Notes: generated from the sequence alone by a model not told the origin. Shown: positions 32,574-41,320, counted from the first letter of the stretch. The stretch: DNA of 52,196 bases from Ruminococcus sp. (GCA_023667165.1 JAMPAO010000008.1:1-52196), one strand, 5' to 3'. Program-made: numbers and translations.

Positions 32574-33158
32574 TTATGGTTTGCTTATATATTCATAGGT
32601 TTTAAGCACGTCCGCCGCAGCCTCCGGCAAAGTGATGCGCTTGTCCATGGCCAGCTTTTGGAGCTGCCTGTGCGCGTCGCCCTCCGATATTCTGAGATAT
32701 TCGATAAGCACGCATTTCGCACGGTTGACCAGCTTCGTTTCCTTGACCATATCCGTAAGAGTGCGGTTTTCCGAGATAAGCTCCGCAATTTTGCGGCTGT
32801 TTGCGGCTGCCGACCTGAATGCGCTTACGGCGATGCTTCTTGATACGCTGCGGGGCAGTATAACAGCTCCCGTGCTTCCCAGCCGCAGGCTTGCTTCCTC
32901 ATATATCCTTGACGGAACGAACACCACCGCGCTTACGTTGCAGGTCTTGCACATCATCTTAACTGCGTCCGCTCCGAACTCTTCCTCGAAAGGGAGCGCT
33001 GCGGCGGCTATATGGAAGCTGCCGCGGGAAAAGCTGTCCCTTAGATCTTTTCCCGCGCACAGGGTGATGTCCTTTATCCCCGCCTCGCTCATCATAGAGG
33101 AAAGGCTTGCGCCGGCGTCATATGAATCTGCGGCGATGAGTCCTTTGCATCCGTTCAA
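32574..33158 (-). CDS. ANTAR-domain response regulator (RNA-binding antiterminator)
   Basis: This 194-residue protein has a receiver-like N-terminus (about residues 5-120) and a C-terminal ANTAR domain (about 130-190: NRTLTDMVKETKLVNRAKCVLIEYLRISEGDAHRQLQKLAMDKRITLPEAAADV). ANTAR proteins bind paired hairpins in mRNA leaders and prevent termination, often for nitrogen genes. The receiver domain's usual acidic pocket is only partly present (AADSYDAG). The TTG at 33158 has AGGGTGAT 5 bases upstream. It has its own promoter at the end of the GXGXG gene and links the glutamate synthase block to dapF-dapL. Its RNA targets are not visible here. Confidence 0.88.
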   Translation of the reverse strand: MNGCKGLIAADSYDAGASLSSMMSEAGIKDITLCAGKDLRDSFSRGSFHIAAAALPFEEEFGADAVKMMCKTCNVSAVVFVPSRIYEEASLRLGSTGAVILPRSVSRSIAVSAFRSAAANSRKIAELISENRTLTDMVKETKLVNRAKCVLIEYLRISEGDAHRQLQKLAMDKRITLPEAAADVLKTYEYISKP

Positions 33159-33196
33159 AATATCACCCTGCCTTTCGGTAAAAGCTGCTTAATATA

Positions 33197-33225
33197 ATTA
33201 TAGCTTTATACGGAAAAATATGCAA
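33197..33225 (-). promoter_or_regulatory. Internal promoter for ANTAR-dapF-dapL
   Basis: On the minus strand TTGCAT (33225-33220) and TATAAT (33202-33197) are 17 bases apart. It lies just past the stop of the GXGXG gene, so the downstream genes can be expressed on their own. Confidence 0.7.
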
Positions 33226-33228
33226 GCG

Positions 33229-33951
33229 TTAATTATTAACATAAAGCTGCTTGTAGGGATTTGCGGAGTTTGGAGTGAGCTTGAAGAAGTGAGCGGAGAG
33301 CAGCTCGTCCGTGCTGCCTCCGAAAGCGGCGGTAAACTTGTCAACGTCCGTCCGGATCTCATCCTTGTCGCTGTCGGAGGCGTCGCTGACGGATACCTGC
33401 GCGGGAACGTGAGGGTACTGCTCGGAACGGATATATATAGCTCCTCCGTGCATTCCTGTGCCGCAGAACGCTCCGACGGGACATTCGTTTTCAAAACCCA
33501 TTCCCAGAACGATTATCCTGCCTCCCGCCTGATATTCCGCAAGGAAATCTCCGGCTCTGCCGCCGATGATCAGCACAGGCTGCTTTTCCATATACTGTTT
33601 CATATGAATGCCCGCACGGTACCCCGCATTGCCCTTGATAAGTATTGCGCCGTCCCTCATGCCGTATCCCGGAGCGTCGCCGCAGTTGCCGTGAATGGTA
33701 ATGGTACCGTCGTTCATGGTATCGCCCAAGGCGTCCTGAGCGTTGCCGTAAACGGTTATATCCGATTGTGTAAGGTATGCTCCGAGCGCGTTGCCCGGTA
33801 TGCCGTGGATCGTGATATTCTTGCCGATACAGCCGCTGCCTATGAAACGCTGTCCCAGGCACTGCTCGATCACAACGTCCTTGTCCTCCGATTCTCTGAT
33901 AGTCTGATTTAACGCCTTAAAGTGCATATCTCCCGCTGTTATCTTAGTCAT
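33229..33951 (-). CDS. Glutamate synthase GXGXG domain protein
   Basis: This 240-residue protein is a stand-alone GXGXG beta-helix, the C-terminal alpha-subunit domain of glutamate synthase: repeated turns such as GSGCIGKNITIHGIPGNALG, GDTMNDGTITIHGNCGDAPGYGMRDGAILIKGNAGYRAG and CPVGAFCGTGMHGGAIYIR. In ordinary GltB this domain is fused to the amidotransferase and FMN parts; here all three are separate genes. GGAGGTG lies before the ATG at 33951, which overlaps the oxidoreductase stop. It probably organises the enzyme complex. Confidence 0.92.
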   Translation of the reverse strand: MTKITAGDMHFKALNQTIRESEDKDVVIEQCLGQRFIGSGCIGKNITIHGIPGNALGAYLTQSDITVYGNAQDALGDTMNDGTITIHGNCGDAPGYGMRDGAILIKGNAGYRAGIHMKQYMEKQPVLIIGGRAGDFLAEYQAGGRIIVLGMGFENECPVGAFCGTGMHGGAIYIRSEQYPHVPAQVSVSDASDSDKDEIRTDVDKFTAAFGGSTDELLSAHFFKLTPNSANPYKQLYVNN

Positions 33952-35188
33952 TGCCCACACCTCCTGCAAGCTTGCCGTTTCTTCTTTCCCTTGAAAACGC
34001 CATAAGGCGGGGATCTTTCCTAAGAGCGTCAAAATCTACCTCGTCAAGTCCTATGTGCTCCTTGATAAGGGAGGTGTATATGCCCGCTCTTTGTATTTTA
34101 TCGCCCATGAGTATAAATCCCTTTAAGGCGTTGTCCTTTGTAAACAGCTTCTTGTAATTTTCGCCGTCGCATTCCGAATAGACCTCGCCCTCATAGCATC
34201 CGGCGGTTATGATATGCAGACCGAAGAAGCCTATTGCGTTCATGGGAATGGCGTTCAGGTAAAGGCTTTCCTTGCCCGCCATGTTTTTTCCCGCAATATT
34301 TCCCTGCATAAAGGCGTTTGGCAGAAGAGCGAGTATTTTCTCGCTGCCCGATGATATGTCATACGACTTTGTGCAGTCGCCTGCGGCATATATATCCGAA
34401 ACGCCCTTTACCGCCTGTCGGTTGTCCGTTTCAATTCCTCTGTTCACGCTTCCTCCCGCGCTTTCGGCAAGCTCCGTGTTGGGACGAACTCCCACCGCCA
34501 GTATAACAAAGTCGAAATCCACCGTTTCGCCGTTTGTAAGAGCTGCGGAATTTTCCGAAAATTCCTTTACGCTGGTACCAAGCATGAATTTTACGCCCTT
34601 AGATTCTATATGCGCCTGCATGATATCCGAAGCGTCTTTGTCAAGTATGGAGGGGAGTATCCTGTCGGCAAGGTCGATAACGGTCATATCCGCGCCGTAG
34701 TGCTCCAGAGCCTCTGCGGCTTTCAGACCTATAAGTCCCGCGCCCACGATAAGCACCTTAGAGCCTTGTTTAACGTTTTCCTTTATCTGCAAAGCGTCGT
34801 CGAGCTTCATAAAGCTGAATTTCTTTGCCACTCTGTCAAGTCCATCCATCGGGGGAACGAAAGGCTTTGAACCCGCAGCGATAAGCAGCTTGTCATAATC
34901 TACCTTGTTGCCGTTTTCGAGGGTGATGTTTTTGGCGGTGGAATCCACCGATGTCACCCTTACGCCCAGCAGCGTATCTACGTTGTTTTTCTCGTAAAAG
35001 TCCAGGGGACGGTATATCATATTCTCCTGCGTTACTCTGCCCTTAAGCAGATATGAGATAAGAGGGCGTGAATAAGTATGGTACTTCTCGTCGGATATAA
35101 TAACTATCTGACCGTCCTTGTCAGCCTCTCTTATGCCCTGGATCGCGCCTACAGCCGCAGCGGAATTGCCGATTATAACGTATTTCAT
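33944..35188 (-). CDS. FAD-dependent pyridine-nucleotide oxidoreductase
   Basis: This 414-residue flavoprotein has an N-terminal Rossmann motif (YVIIGNSAAAVGAIQGIRE), a second NAD(P)H motif (VLIVGAGLIGLKAAEALE) and ISDIYAAGDCT near the FAD C-terminal motif; it is the NADH:rubredoxin reductase/nitrite-reductase type. In this cluster it replaces the GltD subunit and should pass electrons from NAD(P)H to the Fe-S proteins of the glutamate synthase. The ATG at 35188 overlaps the Fe-S gene stop (TGATG). The physiological electron donor is not provable from sequence. Confidence 0.88.
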   Translation of the reverse strand: MKYVIIGNSAAAVGAIQGIREADKDGQIVIISDEKYHTYSRPLISYLLKGRVTQENMIYRPLDFYEKNNVDTLLGVRVTSVDSTAKNITLENGNKVDYDKLLIAAGSKPFVPPMDGLDRVAKKFSFMKLDDALQIKENVKQGSKVLIVGAGLIGLKAAEALEHYGADMTVIDLADRILPSILDKDASDIMQAHIESKGVKFMLGTSVKEFSENSAALTNGETVDFDFVILAVGVRPNTELAESAGGSVNRGIETDNRQAVKGVSDIYAAGDCTKSYDISSGSEKILALLPNAFMQGNIAGKNMAGKESLYLNAIPMNAIGFFGLHIITAGCYEGEVYSECDGENYKKLFTKDNALKGFILMGDKIQRAGIYTSLIKEHIGLDEVDFDALRKDPRLMAFSRERRNGKLAGGVGND

Positions 35189-35649
35189 CACAGCTCGCCC
35201 CTTTCCTCAAATACTATCGCCCTGTTGATGCAGTTTGCGGCGCAGGCAGGCTCTCCCGCGCTGTTTCGCGTGCAAAGCTCGCATTTTGTGACCGTCGCGC
35301 CGTTGTTTTTATCGTCAATGACTATACAGCCGTAGGGACAGGAAAGAATGCAGGTGTAACAGCCGACGCATTTTTCCGAATTTATCTCCACCACGCCGTT
35401 ATTTACCGAAAGGGCGCCGGCAATGCAGCCTTTAACGCAGGCAGGATCCTGACAGTGGCGGCACTGCACCGCAAAATTAACGCTGTCGCTTTCCTCTATC
35501 CTTATGCGGGGCACGGGGTTCCTGCCTAATTTAAAGGTCTTTGCCATATCCGTTTCTCCGCTGTTGGCAAAGGCGCAGTAAAACTCGCACAGATGACAGC
35601 CAAGACAGCGATCTTCATTTACATAAACTCTTTTCATATGTATATTCAT
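35188..35649 (-). CDS. 4Fe-4S ferredoxin-type electron-transfer protein
   Basis: This 153-residue protein has four Cys motifs: CLGCHLCEFYC, CRHCQDPACVKGC, CVGCYTCILSCPYGC and a final CELC...CAANC. These can hold up to four [4Fe-4S] clusters, like HycB/DMSO-reductase B subunits. It is sandwiched between the GNAT gene and the flavoprotein and probably carries electrons to the glutamate synthase FMN domain. The ribosome site AAGGAG is very close to ATG 35649, and the next ATG (35637) is 13 bases away, so the start is uncertain by four codons. Confidence 0.9.
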   Translation of the reverse strand: MNIHMKRVYVNEDRCLGCHLCEFYCAFANSGETDMAKTFKLGRNPVPRIRIEESDSVNFAVQCRHCQDPACVKGCIAGALSVNNGVVEINSEKCVGCYTCILSCPYGCIVIDDKNNGATVTKCELCTRNSAGEPACAANCINRAIVFEERGEL

Positions 35650-35667
35650 ACTCCTTAATCTGAGTTT

Positions 35668-36240
35668 TCAGTTTTTGCTTATCAGACTGCTGTATTCCTC
35701 CCTTAATACGGAAAAATACATTCGTCCCACATATCCGCCGTCCATATAGAAATAGTCGCGCAGAGTGCCTTCATAGGTAAGACCGCATTTTTCGATAACA
35801 CGCCTGGACGGTTTGTTGATCGTCTTTGTGCATATCTGCACCTTGTGAAGCCCGATGCTTTCAAAGCCGTATTTTATGACCGCTTTTGCAGCTTCGGTTG
35901 CATAACCCCGCCGCTGAAATGCGGCACCGATACAGTATTCTATCTCGGCAAACCGGTTTTTGCTGTCCACAAGGAAATAGGCTATCTGACCGATACACTC
36001 GTCCCCGTACTTTTCGGTTATCGCCCAGCGGTAACAGTCGGGTTGTTCGTAAGCGCCGATATATTTGTCAAGCAGTCCGTCTACAGCTTCTACCGAAGTG
36101 TAAACAGGCTCGGAGTACATAAGCTGTACCCTTTCGTCAGCCGCCCAGTTTTTGAAAACGGCGTCACGGTCGTCACGTCGGAATCTGCGCAGTATCAGCC
36201 TTTCCGTTTCTATCGTGTTCGTTCCGATATGTTCAAGCAT
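35668..36240 (-). CDS. GNAT acetyltransferase (RimJ/RimL-like)
   Basis: This 190-residue protein is a RimJ/RimL-type N-acetyltransferase: IETERLILRRFRRDDRDAVFKNW at the N-terminus, the acetyl-CoA loop FQRRGYATEAAKAVIKYGF and IEKCGLTYEGTLRDYF. Such enzymes acetylate protein N-termini or small amines. It lies within the glutamate synthase block, between the FMN-domain gene and the Fe-S gene, with short spacing both sides (12 and 18 bases). The ATG at 36240 follows AAAGGAG; GTG 36243 is an alternative. Its substrate is unknown. Confidence 0.88.
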   Translation of the reverse strand: MLEHIGTNTIETERLILRRFRRDDRDAVFKNWAADERVQLMYSEPVYTSVEAVDGLLDKYIGAYEQPDCYRWAITEKYGDECIGQIAYFLVDSKNRFAEIEYCIGAAFQRRGYATEAAKAVIKYGFESIGLHKVQICTKTINKPSRRVIEKCGLTYEGTLRDYFYMDGGYVGRMYFSVLREEYSSLISKN

Positions 36241-36252
36241 CACCGGTCTCCT

Positions 36253-37758
36253 TTACTCGCCTGCGTGCATAATGCCCAGAATGTCAAGCTCCTTTTGGGA
36301 AAGACCTATTCCTCTGAGCATAAGGCGGTTTCCGCGCAGCGCTTCTATGGAATTTATTCCCATTCCGCCCATCATTTCCTTTATCTCATGATCCCATGCG
36401 TGAACCAGATTTACAAGCCTCTTGTAACCCACGTCGGGATTGAGCCGCTTTACAAGGTCGGGTCTTTGGGTTGCGATACCCCAGTTGCATCTGCCGCTGT
36501 GGCAGCTTCGGCAAAGGTGGCAGCCCATGGCAAGCAGCGCTGGAGTTCCTATGTAGATCGCGTCAGCTCCGAGAGCTATAGCCTTTACGGCGTCGGAGGA
36601 GCTTCTGACAGATCCTGCGGCAATAATGGATACCTCGTTTCTTATACCCTCGTCCCTGAGCCGCTGATCCACAGCCGCAAGAGCCAGCTCAATGGGTATT
36701 CCCACATTGTCCCTTATCCTTGTGGGAGCGGCGCCCGTGCCTCCTCTGAAGCCGTCTATGGCGATGATATCCGCCCCCGAGCGCGCGATACCCGAAGCTA
36801 TGGCTGCAATGTTATGCACCGCAGCTATCTTTACGATAACGGGTTTTTTGTACTCCGTAGCCTCTTTAAGGGAGAAGATAAGCTGCCGCAGATCCTCTAT
36901 CGAATAAATATCGTGATGGGGAGCGGGGGAGATGGCGTCTGTTCCCATGGGTATCATTCTTGTGCGTGAAACGTCCTCGCCTATTTTAGCTCCCGGCAGA
37001 TGTCCGCCTATGCCCGGTTTTGCGCCCTGACCCATTTTTATCTCGATAGCCGCTCCCGCGTCAAGATAATCCTTGAAAACGCCGAAACGTCCGGAGGCTA
37101 CCTGTACAATGGTATGTGCGCCGTACTTGTAGAAATCCCTGTGCAGACCGCCCTCGCCAGTGTTGTAGAATATCCCCAGCTCCGTTGCGGCTCTTGCCAG
37201 CGATTCGTGAGCGTTCTTTGAAATAGAGCCGTAGGACATGGCGGAGAACATTATGGGAGTGTTAAGCTCCAGATAAGGGTCGACCTGCGTATTTACGGAG
37301 CCGTCGGGATTTTTCTTTACTTCCGCAGGTTTCTTGCCCAAAAATACCCTTGTTTCCATAGGCTCTCTGAGAGGGTCGATGGAGGGATTGGTCACCTGTG
37401 AGGCGTTGATGAGTATCTTGTCCCAGTAAACGGGATAATCGCAGGGATTTCCCATAGAGGAAAGCAGCACTGCGCCCGTTTCAGCCTGGCGATAGTTTTC
37501 TATCATGAGCTGCTTTGTGTAGTTGGCGCTCTTTTTGAAATCGTTTTGGCTGGGAGTTATCTTTATGGCTCCCGTGGGACAGATACAGACGCATCTCTGG
37601 CAGTCCACGCATTGGCTGTCCCTTGTAAGCATTTTATCGTAATCGGGATCGTAAAAATGCACCTCGTTTGAGCATTGACGTTCGCAGGCACGGCATTTTA
37701 TACACTTGTCCGTGTTCCGCAGCACTTCAAATTCAGCAGGAAAGAAATTTACAGACAT
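36253..37758 (-). CDS. Glutamate synthase FMN domain fused to two ferredoxin domains
   Basis: This 501-residue protein begins with two [4Fe-4S] motifs (CIKCRACERQC, about residues 18-28, and CVDCQRCVCICPTG, about 51-64), then the FMN-binding (beta/alpha)8 synthase domain: MFSAMSYGSISKNAHESLARAA, GQGAKPGIGGHLPG, IAIDGFRGGTGAAPTR and the 3Fe-4S cluster motif CHLCRSCHSGRCNWGIATQRPDL. It makes glutamate from 2-oxoglutarate and ammonia delivered from the amidotransferase. It overlaps that gene by 10 bases. This archaeal-type split glutamate synthase uses ferredoxin-like clusters rather than GltD. Confidence 0.95.
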   Translation of the reverse strand: MSVNFFPAEFEVLRNTDKCIKCRACERQCSNEVHFYDPDYDKMLTRDSQCVDCQRCVCICPTGAIKITPSQNDFKKSANYTKQLMIENYRQAETGAVLLSSMGNPCDYPVYWDKILINASQVTNPSIDPLREPMETRVFLGKKPAEVKKNPDGSVNTQVDPYLELNTPIMFSAMSYGSISKNAHESLARAATELGIFYNTGEGGLHRDFYKYGAHTIVQVASGRFGVFKDYLDAGAAIEIKMGQGAKPGIGGHLPGAKIGEDVSRTRMIPMGTDAISPAPHHDIYSIEDLRQLIFSLKEATEYKKPVIVKIAAVHNIAAIASGIARSGADIIAIDGFRGGTGAAPTRIRDNVGIPIELALAAVDQRLRDEGIRNEVSIIAAGSVRSSSDAVKAIALGADAIYIGTPALLAMGCHLCRSCHSGRCNWGIATQRPDLVKRLNPDVGYKRLVNLVHAWDHEIKEMMGGMGINSIEALRGNRLMLRGIGLSQKELDILGIMHAGE

Positions 37759-38864
37759 TTTCTTTTGCCCTCCTCGTTAAGTTCAACAATAACGGGTTCT
37801 CCGCCCTTAGGCGACCATACCCTTTCCGCGTCGGGGCAGATTGCCCTTACGGCGCATTCCTCGCTGGAGATATACGTCATAGCTCCTTTTTCCGCCACTA
37901 CCATGGAGCGCAGCTTCAAGCGGTCGTTGAGCGCCATGATCCCTCCGGTGTAACCCAGTATAATGGAGAAAGGTCCCGTTATCAGCAGGCTTGAAAGCGC
38001 GTTTCTGAAATATCTGATCTTTGCCGCTCTTTCGGGGTCGGTTTTTTCCATGGCGTCTATCTCGCTCCAGAACGGCGCGGCGATGACCGAGGCGATATCC
38101 TCCAATGTCATTTCCTGCTTGCGGTGGAGCCAGTCGAAAATATATGTAATGACCTCCGTATCCGTAAGGAGAGTGCATTTATAGCCGTACATCTCGATAA
38201 AACGGCGGTTTGCGTCATAAGAAGATATCTCGCCGTTATGGACTATGGTATAATCCAGCAGCGAAAAGGGATGAGCTCCTCCCCACCAGCCGGGGGTGTT
38301 TGTGGGGTAACGTCCGTGGCAGGTCCATGCATAGCCGGCATATTCTTCAAGCCGGTAAAATCTTCCCACGTCCTCCGGGTATCCCACAGCCTTAAAAACG
38401 CCCATATTCTTTCCGCTGGAGAACACATACGCGCCCTTGATGTCGTTGTTGATCCTTATGACGCACTTGGCGACAAATTCCTTTTCGTCAAGCTGGGAGG
38501 ACGCGATCTTCGTAGGCAGGGGATTGACGAAATACCTCCATATCAAAGGCTCGTTGGTGATCTGGGGTATCTTCCTTGTAGGGATACGGCTCAGATTGAT
38601 AACGTCGAAATGGCGGTCGAGGAAACGTTCGGTCTGCTCTCTTGACTCGTTTGAATCGTAGAAAACATGAAATGCGTAATAGTCCTTGTATTCGGGATAT
38701 ATGCCGTAGCCTGCGAAGCCGCCGCCCAGACCGTTGGAACGGTCGTGCATATATGAGATGGACTTTACTATATCGCTGCCGCTCATCCTGTTGCCGTCAC
38801 GGTTTATAAATCCCGATATAGCGCAGCCTGCGGGGATCCTTATATCGCCCTCTTTTAAAAGCAT
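37749..38864 (-). CDS. Class II glutamine amidotransferase of glutamate synthase
   Basis: This 371-residue protein is the GAT domain of glutamate synthase: the nucleophile should be Cys14 in PAGCAISGF, with AWTCHGRYPTNTPGWWGGAHPFSLLDYTIVHNGEISSY as the class II glutamine-binding block. It frees ammonia from glutamine and passes it to the FMN subunit. The Cys is internal by 13 residues, so a leader would have to be removed for the usual N-terminal nucleophile. It is the first gene of the cluster, with AGGAG 9 bases upstream and a good promoter 50 bases further. Confidence 0.92.
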   Translation of the reverse strand: MLLKEGDIRIPAGCAISGFINRDGNRMSGSDIVKSISYMHDRSNGLGGGFAGYGIYPEYKDYYAFHVFYDSNESREQTERFLDRHFDVINLSRIPTRKIPQITNEPLIWRYFVNPLPTKIASSQLDEKEFVAKCVIRINNDIKGAYVFSSGKNMGVFKAVGYPEDVGRFYRLEEYAGYAWTCHGRYPTNTPGWWGGAHPFSLLDYTIVHNGEISSYDANRRFIEMYGYKCTLLTDTEVITYIFDWLHRKQEMTLEDIASVIAAPFWSEIDAMEKTDPERAAKIRYFRNALSSLLITGPFSIILGYTGGIMALNDRLKLRSMVVAEKGAMTYISSEECAVRAICPDAERVWSPKGGEPVIVELNEEGKRKCL

Positions 38865-38914
38865 ATGCTCACTCTCCTAAAACATAAAATAAGCGTTTAT
38901 CCGACAATAATATC

Positions 38915-38943
38915 ATTTTATCACATAATATCCCGTTTGTCAA
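38915..38943 (-). promoter_or_regulatory. Promoter of the split glutamate synthase operon
   Basis: On the minus strand TTGACA (38943-38938) and TAAAAT (38920-38915) are 17 bases apart. Transcription would start near 38908, giving a leader of about 45 bases, too short for an ANTAR double hairpin. Confidence 0.85.
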
Positions 38944-38952
38944 GCACTTTTT

Positions 38953-38975
38953 GCAAGTTTTCAAAAAAAACTTGC
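38953..38975. promoter_or_regulatory. 9-bp inverted repeat upstream of the glutamate synthase promoter
   Basis: GCAAGTTTT (38953-38961) and AAAACTTGC (38967-38975) flank 5 bases, ending 10 bp before the -35. It could be an operator or an activator site for nitrogen control. The rest of the 308-base divergent gap is AT-rich with no gene. Confidence 0.5.
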
Positions 38976-39110
38976 ATATTAAACATATTACAGCTGGCAA
39001 AAATTCGGTTTTTATGCAAAAATATGACTTTTGAATTTTTTTATCTTGCGAAATTGCGGAGCGCGGTGTTATTACTGGAAATGTATCCGCAGCGGAATTT
39101 CTTTCTTTTC

Positions 39111-39139
39111 TTGACAGACGTCGGATTTTGTGATATTAT
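39111..39139 (+). promoter_or_regulatory. Promoter of the zinc-ribbon membrane protein gene
   Basis: TTGACA (39111-39116) and TATTAT (39134-39139) are 17 bases apart, with the ATG 34 bases on. Confidence 0.85.
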
Positions 39140-39172
39140 ATAGAATATGTAAGGATAACGGAAAGGCGTGGT

Positions 39173-40159
39173 ATGATGATTTGCAGAAAATGCGGAAGCG
39201 AATGTCCCGACGGAAATATATTCTGCGAGGCTTGCGGAGCGGAGCTGGACGCTCCCGTGCTGCCCGATAATATCGACGATAAGGGCAGAGTAAAAAAACA
39301 AAAAAGAGTAAAGGAAAAGCGTGAAACAGCCTCCGATCTCAGGAAAACAGACAGACCCAAGAGAGAAAAAAGGCAGATAACCGCCGAGGAACGGGCGGCG
39401 TTCGTCAAAAGGCTAAAGGGAGCGGGGATTTGCCTTGCCGTTATAGCGGCGGTGATCGTTATCGTTCTTATAGTCAATGCGGTGAGCGGAAACGACGGCT
39501 ACAACGCCGCGCAAAAGATACCGATCGGCAGGAATATCGACTTTGCTTCCTCCGAAACGGAACTTGTATTTTCCAAAAAAAGCAATAACGGCATGATCAA
39601 TAACATGACGGATTTTGACTATATATGCATTTCCGAGGATACCGTAAAGGTCAGCGGCTCGGAGCAGCCGAGATGGGCGATAATGATAACCGTCAACGAT
39701 GATGAGATCATTACAGATGTGGAATATTACGATTTCAAGCAGCTAAAGCTTAACTGGAAGGGCAGAAAAATGGCGCAGATGCTCGATGAAAACACCCTCG
39801 AATACGGAATGACCACAAGAAATGTAAACAAGACCCTCGGTCTTAAACCCTACTATATTAAAAGAAGCTCCTCAAATTCGTTCGTATACTGTTACAGGTA
39901 TTATTTTACGGATCCTTACGAGGGTTTTGACCGCACGTACAATTACTATGTTGAATTTTCCGAGCTTGACTCGTCGCTGACCGACGTTCGGTACAGCGAG
40001 ATAAATTATGCGGCGGCTATTCTTTCCGCAGACGGCGGCGTCAGTGCGCCCGAAACGGATACTGCCGGACTTGATGACGATCCCGCCGGTATTTCCGGCG
40101 TCGGGGAAACGGATATTGCCGATGAGCTTTCCGATGAAGCGGACGGCGAAGAATATTGA
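39173..40159 (+). CDS. Zinc-ribbon, single-pass membrane protein, function unknown
   Basis: This 328-residue protein starts with a zinc ribbon (MICRKCGSECPDGNIFCEACGAEL, four Cys in two CxxC knuckles), then a basic linker, one membrane span (about residues 84-102, GICLAVIAAVIVIVLIV), and an extracellular domain of about 170 residues with aromatic-rich strands, ending in an acidic tail of Asp/Glu. Such zinc-ribbon/one-pass proteins are common in gut Clostridia; their roles are mostly unknown. GAAAGGCG is 5 bases upstream of the ATG at 39173. It has its own promoter. Confidence 0.7.
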   Translation: MMICRKCGSECPDGNIFCEACGAELDAPVLPDNIDDKGRVKKQKRVKEKRETASDLRKTDRPKREKRQITAEERAAFVKRLKGAGICLAVIAAVIVIVLIVNAVSGNDGYNAAQKIPIGRNIDFASSETELVFSKKSNNGMINNMTDFDYICISEDTVKVSGSEQPRWAIMITVNDDEIITDVEYYDFKQLKLNWKGRKMAQMLDENTLEYGMTTRNVNKTLGLKPYYIKRSSSNSFVYCYRYYFTDPYEGFDRTYNYYVEFSELDSSLTDVRYSEINYAAAILSADGGVSAPETDTAGLDDDPAGISGVGETDIADELSDEADGEEY

Positions 40160-40236
40160 TCCTGTGTGAAAAAATGGCAGTTCCTCCGCGGCGCTGCCGT
40201 TTTTGACGGTGGAAGCGGAAAAAATCGGATTTTTAT

Positions 40237-40266
40237 ATTGACAAATATTTTTTTTGGAGATATAAT
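40237..40266 (+). promoter_or_regulatory. Promoter upstream of palindrome copy 2
   Basis: TTGACA (40237-40242) and TATAAT (40261-40266) are 18 bases apart. The transcript would run through the palindrome at 40,320-40,464 before reaching the gene at 40,489. Confidence 0.75.
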
Positions 40267-40319
40267 ATACGTGGGAAACACGGATTTGATCGGCGTTTCC
40301 CTTGAATTGACCGGAGCAT

Positions 40320-40464
40320 GTTCACATAAACCTCGATGTACGTCCTTTTGTCGTATTTTGCGTTAAAGCTCCTTGCTGTACGCGAGTATGCGCCGCACTG
40401 CGGATTTTTGCCTTGAATGCGGCAAAACTTCGCTCAAAGCTCCGTACATCGGATTTATGCGAAC
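40320..40464. repeat. Large imperfect palindrome, copy 2
   Basis: GTTCACATAAA...GATGTACG (40320-40342) is mirrored at 40443-40464 with a few changes, and the centre includes a TTTTGCC/GGCAAAA hairpin and a GTCCTTTTGTCGTATTTTGCGT segment resembling the inner part of copy 1. It fills most of the gap between the promoter and the next start codon. Related palindromic repeats are, from memory, abundant in Ruminococcus genomes. Confidence 0.7.
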
Positions 40465-40488
40465 GCGCTCCAATGGGGGAAATCAAAA

Positions 40489-41277
40489 ATGAGAACAAAG
40501 CCTATTACTCTCCTGCTGGAGATATTTGCGGTACTTGCCGCAGGCGGCATAATGATGCTGTTTATTGCGGGCAAGGACAGCGCCGCGTATTCCAAGGGCG
40601 TGACGGATTTCAACGAGATGGCCGGTGACGATTTTATCGTGGGCAGATATGTGGAGGGTACCGTTTTTAATTTGCAGGACGAGTTCGCTTACGAAGAGAA
40701 GTACAGGGAAACTTTGGGAGTAAAGCATAATGAACGCGTTTCGGCGCATTATTATGTGATGCCCCTGCTTGCGACTATGGACAGCGATACTCCCCAGTAT
40801 GCGGCGGTATGCCTGAGAAACGCCCAAATGATAGAAACGGCGGAGATCATGGTAAATGAAACCTGGGCGTTTTATACCGGTACTCAGATGCCGGAGGAGT
40901 GGACGTCCATGGAGCTGACCGGCAAGGTGTCCAAGCTTGACGGAGATCTGGAAGATCTGATGTACGAGTGGATGATGTACGGGGATGATGAGGCGATCAA
41001 GGAGGATTATGAGCCTATGATCTGTCCGTATCTTATTACATATAACGATCCGTCGGCAATATCGTCGCTGATGACGGCGGGTGCCGTTCTTCTTGCCGCA
41101 GGTGCGGCGGGTCTTGCGGTGACGATCGTCATAAAGGTGAAAGCCGGACGAAACGCGGTGACGGAAAGCGTTTCCGCATTTGACGGCGTTCAGCTCCCTA
41201 CGGCGGACGATACCGGATATACGTCCGCGGACATCAAAGAAGAGTCCGGGGACGCCGAAGAAGAAAACAGCAGATAA
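40489..41277 (+). CDS. Two-pass membrane protein, function unknown
   Basis: This 262-residue protein has an N-terminal membrane span (about residues 6-27), an external domain of about 170 residues rich in Met, Glu and Asp (with EWTSMELTGKVSKLDGDLEDLMYEWMMYG), a second span (about 193-218) and an acidic cytoplasmic tail. I do not recognise the family. I chose the ATG at 40489, with GGGGGA 8 bases upstream; a frame open to 40417 runs into the palindrome. It follows a membrane-protein gene of similar general type and precedes nadB. Confidence 0.65.
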   Translation: MRTKPITLLLEIFAVLAAGGIMMLFIAGKDSAAYSKGVTDFNEMAGDDFIVGRYVEGTVFNLQDEFAYEEKYRETLGVKHNERVSAHYYVMPLLATMDSDTPQYAAVCLRNAQMIETAEIMVNETWAFYTGTQMPEEWTSMELTGKVSKLDGDLEDLMYEWMMYGDDEAIKEDYEPMICPYLITYNDPSAISSLMTAGAVLLAAGAAGLAVTIVIKVKAGRNAVTESVSAFDGVQLPTADDTGYTSADIKEESGDAEEENSR

Positions 41278-41320
41278 ATCAAATAATTTCATACAATTAT
41301 GAAAGGTGATAGACTTAATT

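Noticed and set aside
35845..36969. 374-codon open frame on the plus strand
   Set aside because: It overlaps the GNAT and FMN-domain genes in antisense, and those have strong family motifs.
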